Assembly (NCBI RefSeq): GCF_036785885.1
Contig: NC_092323.1
Location: 13,710,501-13,774,500, forward strand
Origin: Coffea arabica
Lineage: Eukaryota > Streptophyta > Magnoliopsida > Gentianales > Rubiaceae
Direction: 5' to 3'
DNA: 64,000 nt
The notes under the pieces are model-generated. The model was not told the DNA's origin, did no database searches, and saw nothing but the letters and a program-made list of their open reading frames with translations. The position numbers and the translations under genes were made by a program. Shown piece after piece: positions 60,939 through 64,000 of this stretch (positions are counted from its first letter, which is position 1; each line of letters opens with the position of its first letter).

Positions 60939-62382
60939 CCAGTTACCCCTTTAACCATAATAAATTAACTCAATTAGTTTTTATTTTAGGAAAAAAAATA
61001 TTGATCCATCCCATCATCTATATAAAAGGCAATCATCATTTCTATCTATAGAAGTATTTAGCATACAAACTGTTTGAGTTCGAGAATCATTTAAAAAAAA
61101 AAAGTTACTATAAAACCCTCGTCCCATATGCATCAAGAACATTATTAAACTAATACTCTATTTATACTTTTAACAATATAAGCTAAAAATAGCTTATAGT
61201 CTAGCTATCCAAATAAAGCACAGAACATTTTTCAAGAATCCCACATCAATATGATCATGGGCAATCAAAAGCCCCCAAAAGAAACAGAAAAAAAAAGTCT
61301 ACAATTTAAATTCAAACCATATATTATTTGTAATAACTGTAGCAAAAAAGATTGAACCATATATAATAATGTATGACCGGAATCCACAGAAGCAGAAGCA
61401 GTAGAAAGTGAAATCAAATGAAGCTTACCTTTTACCTTATGATGGGACTTGGAGATTTTAAAAGAATGGATTTGGTAGACCTGAGGAAAAAAAAAAAAAA
61501 ATTTCGCCCTACACTGATGGAGGGAAAAGACAAAAGTGCGATCTTCGCAGTTCTTATGCCTATTTGCTATTTACGGTTTTGGTGCTGTAATTATGTTATG
61601 ATTCACTTTTGTCCCCAAAAAAAAGAATTAAATTTTGTAAAAGGGACGTGGGTGTGATTTTGGATTATTTATTATTGGCAATATTTGTATTAACTTGTAT
61701 ACCTACAAAAGGAAAAAAAAAAAGCATATTTTTTCTGACATGAATCCTTTATTAATTTATGCCCTTTAGATGATGGATACAGTCACATGTTGTTAAGGGA
61801 TTTCTTATGTTTTATTGAAATGTTATGAGCAAAACTTTCTAGTTGTAGAACTTCTGTATTAGTTGGTCCCTAATTGGGCTCATGCTGTTCTGAGAGGGAC
61901 AATAATTACAAAATGTCAAAATCTTATGATTTTTTTCTTGGGCTTTTATGCTTTTTGTGTGCTATAAAGTTTATAGGATTTTACAAGAAAATGATTCGTT
62001 GGAAAGAATATTTGAACAATTACTTCTAACTACCCATTGTCTTTCAAAATTTTTTCTTGTCAATCTGATTTTGGGTAAAAGTAGTGTGATTTTCACTTCT
62101 TTCCTCCCTTGAACTGTACTGAGCTCATTGATGATTGAGTTGAGTATATGAGTTTCTCAAAGCCAATAGTAGTAGTTTACTGCAGGTGACAAGACCTATT
62201 GCCGAACGTATAATATCATATAAAGCAAAATGTGACAAGGGATTGCTCCCCAGTTCTTGACAATTCAATCCACAACACCAAATTGTTTTTACTAGTTGTA
62301 TACAACCATTTATTTGCCCATTCCAGTATTGCAGAGTGCAGACATATATATATAATTTTTTTTCCCCCTTGTAACATGGATA
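60939..62382. other. Intergenic DNA between phosphoglycerate mutase and receptor kinase genes
   Basis: 60939-61480 probably contains the 5' UTR of the mutase gene; a consensus donor (AAAAG/GTAAGC on the minus strand, near 61428) suggests a leader intron. 61480-62382 is AT-rich and should include the 3' UTR of the receptor kinase gene. No other gene is visible. Confidence 0.45.
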
Positions 62383-64000
62383 TTAAGGTTTTGGAAGTGT
62401 AGATGGTATCTCCATTCTACCTTCTAACATCAAGATCACATTTCTCATTGAAGGGCGGAGATGAGGAGCTTCTTGAATGCATAAAAATCCAACCTTGAGG
62501 AACCTTTCCAGGTACATCAATTCTATTTCTTCATCTCTGATGAGCTTTTTGAGCTCGTTTGTCACCAAGCATTTATAAGCCCAGCTGGCTAGTTGGACCT
62601 CATCTGGGGTTGAAACAGTGTTATCCACATTACTTCTGCAACAGATGATCTCGAGCAAAACTATTCCATAGCTGTAAACATCTATCTTCTCTGATGTCAA
62701 GGCATTGCTCTGCCATTCAGGTGCCAAGTAGCCTCTCACAGCTCTATCAACAGCACTAAGGATTCCGTTTTGAGTTGGCATCAAAAGCCTTGCAGATTCA
62801 AAATTGCAAAGCTTAGCAGTCCAGGAATTGTTAACCTGTATGTTCTGAGGCCTGATGCTGCAATGGACTATACAGGGCTCACACTCTTCATGCAAGTAAG
62901 ATATCCCAAGTGCTACGTCCAACGCCAACTTCTTTCTCTGTTCCCAAGTAGGTCTAGTTTCTTCTTGGAAGAGAACATCAGCCAACGACCCTTTGCTCAT
63001 GAACTCGTATACAAGAAGCTTTTTAGTGCCCTCTAAGCAAAAGCCAAGCAATTGAACCACGTTTCTGTGATAAATTCGTCCAATTGCAGTCATTTCAGCT
63101 ATGAAATCTCTTTCTCCTTCCTGTTCACAGTTTTCCTGTCTTTTGACAGCAACTATCTTGCTATCCTCCAATAAGGTTCCCCTGTAAACCTTTCCGAAGG
63201 AAGTAGAGCTTAACTCATCCTTGAAACCGTCTGTTGCTCTCTCAAGCTCATTGTAGGAAAAGGATCGAAGAGTAAACTCTTTATTAAGGCCCAAGTTTTT
63301 AATTTCTAACAGCTTGTGATATTGCTGAACCCCTTTTCTGAAGAGGAAGAAGCTAAAGATAGCAAAGAGGGTGAACAAAAATGCAAGCAGACCGAGGGAT
63401 AAGCCAATAATTGCAATTAATCTCCTCCTCTTGCTTTTATTCCTGATCTCCCTTTTGGGGTGCTCATGAGTCAAAGCTGAAAGATCCATAGTCCTATGGA
63501 CGAGCGTGAAGTTTGTGGACGAGCTTCCATTTACTGATGCATACAGGAGCGGCAGCTTATACTTCTTGCAATCTCCTTCTGTACTATACAGAACAGCCCA
63601 GCAGTTGCAATCATCCAGGCAAGCATTCTGACAATCCCAACCAACGGCAGAAAATTCAGAATATGGTTGGCCCCCCAACATGATGCCCTTCATACTTGTG
63701 AAATCGTAGGTCAGTTCCTGAAGATTTTGCCAACAAAATCCATGGTTAACAAAGTCTCTGTAGCATCCGAGGAAGGCCATGTTTGGGTCAATATATTTGA
63801 ATCCAGGAAAGCAAGTACAATTTGCTGTGCCACCACTCCTAGAGCAGAAGCTGTTGACACCACAGAAACCACTGGCTTGGCATGGGTTTTCAAAACCTGA
63901 CCATTCTACAGAAATAGTCTGGTTATTGCTGCTGTTGTGGAACCTATGTGAGTATATCCTGAAATTCCCATCAGCATCAAGAGTTGCACGATGGATTGCC
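62383..64000 (-). CDS. G-type lectin (S-domain) receptor-like kinase, 3' part, probable pseudokinase
   Basis: The frame is open to the right edge, so the lectin domain lies outside the window; 538 residues are visible. In order: end of the S-domain, an EGF-like segment (CQASGFCGVNSFCSRSGG then NCTCFPGF), a PAN-like Cys-rich region (WDCQNACLDDCNCWAVLYS), a transmembrane helix (LIAIIGLSLGLLAFLFTLFA, about 63418-63360) and a kinase-like domain. The architecture is that of the LECRK1-4 group of plasma-membrane receptors. The kinase core is degenerate: the glycine loop reads LSSTSFGKVYRG, HRD is HCS (Ser at 62857-62859), the following Lys is Arg (IRPQN), and DFG is NFE (62797-62805). The ATP-binding Lys (VAVKR), the alpha-C Glu and APE are kept. 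It is single-exon as far as seen and ends at the TAA at 62383. The intact frame argues for a kept, catalytically dead receptor. Confidence 0.92.
   Translation of the reverse strand, partial: AIHRATLDADGNFRIYSHRFHNSSNNQTISVEWSGFENPCQASGFCGVNSFCSRSGGTANCTCFPGFKYIDPNMAFLGCYRDFVNHGFCWQNLQELTYDFTSMKGIMLGGQPYSEFSAVGWDCQNACLDDCNCWAVLYSTEGDCKKYKLPLLYASVNGSSSTNFTLVHRTMDLSALTHEHPKREIRNKSKRRRLIAIIGLSLGLLAFLFTLFAIFSFFLFRKGVQQYHKLLEIKNLGLNKEFTLRSFSYNELERATDGFKDELSSTSFGKVYRGTLLEDSKIVAVKRQENCEQEGERDFIAEMTAIGRIYHRNVVQLLGFCLEGTKKLLVYEFMSKGSLADVLFQEETRPTWEQRKKLALDVALGISYLHEECEPCIVHCSIRPQNIQVNNSWTAKLCNFESARLLMPTQNGILSAVDRAVRGYLAPEWQSNALTSEKIDVYSYGIVLLEIICCRSNVDNTVSTPDEVQLASWAYKCLVTNELKKLIRDEEIELMYLERFLKVGFLCIQEAPHLRPSMRNVILMLEGRMEIPSTLPKP

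Noticed and set aside
1-64000. LTR elements, CRISPR arrays, rRNA or canonical tRNA genes
   Set aside because: I looked for long direct repeats with TG...CA ends, regular short repeats and intact tRNA cloverleaf boxes; none was convincing beyond the two SINE-like units.

Overview
The window is nuclear DNA of a flowering plant, almost certainly a eudicot. The coding genes are split by short, AT-rich GT-AG introns, intergenic DNA is AT-rich, and the gene set is typical of plants: a DUF630/DUF632 protein, an EIN3-like factor, a plant-type acyl-CoA oxidase, an EP1-type secreted lectin and an S-domain receptor kinase. An asterid source is possible, but I only infer it from general resemblance. I rebuilt the exon structures by hand from splice signals, reading phase and family conservation. 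All five multi-exon models close in frame, with whole codon counts.

Layout: 1-5845 has no gene I recognise. 5846-8680 (-) is a conserved protein of unknown function, 4 exons, 342 aa. 8681-13040 is TE-derived and AT-rich. 13131-18000 (+) is peroxisomal acyl-CoA oxidase 2, 7 exons, with a PTS2 signal. It converges on 19026-23800 (-), a DUF630/DUF632 protein of the NRG2/APSR1 type, 5 exons. 24.6-29.8 kb is repeat-rich: a hAT-like element, a SINE and MITE copies. 29843-31201 (-) is a one-exon EP1-like lectin glycoprotein. 32.7-36.8 kb is a nest of DNA transposons, followed by a 5'-truncated LINE at 37774-41891. 42006-44413 (-) is an annexin. 48645-50037 (+) is an EIN3-like gene whose frame is broken. 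50365-55117 (-) is an inositol polyphosphate 5-phosphatase, 10 exons. 57164-60938 (-) is a 2,3-bisphosphoglycerate-dependent phosphoglycerate mutase, 7 exons. 62383 to the right edge (-) is the C-terminal part of an S-domain lectin receptor kinase with a degenerate catalytic core.

The genes do not form a pathway cluster; they are ordinary neighbours on a plant chromosome arm. I see no obviously new multi-gene system. The most interesting points are: (1) several transposon families with different ends share an array of CTCCCCTGAGG-like iterons spaced about 30 bp apart near their termini, two of them with exact 9-bp target-site duplications; (2) the nested element cluster, including a 1.6-kb near-perfect foldback; (3) the receptor kinase that looks like a pseudokinase; (4) the EIN3-like gene interrupted by what looks like a 4-bp duplication; (5) an annexin without canonical calcium-binding loops.
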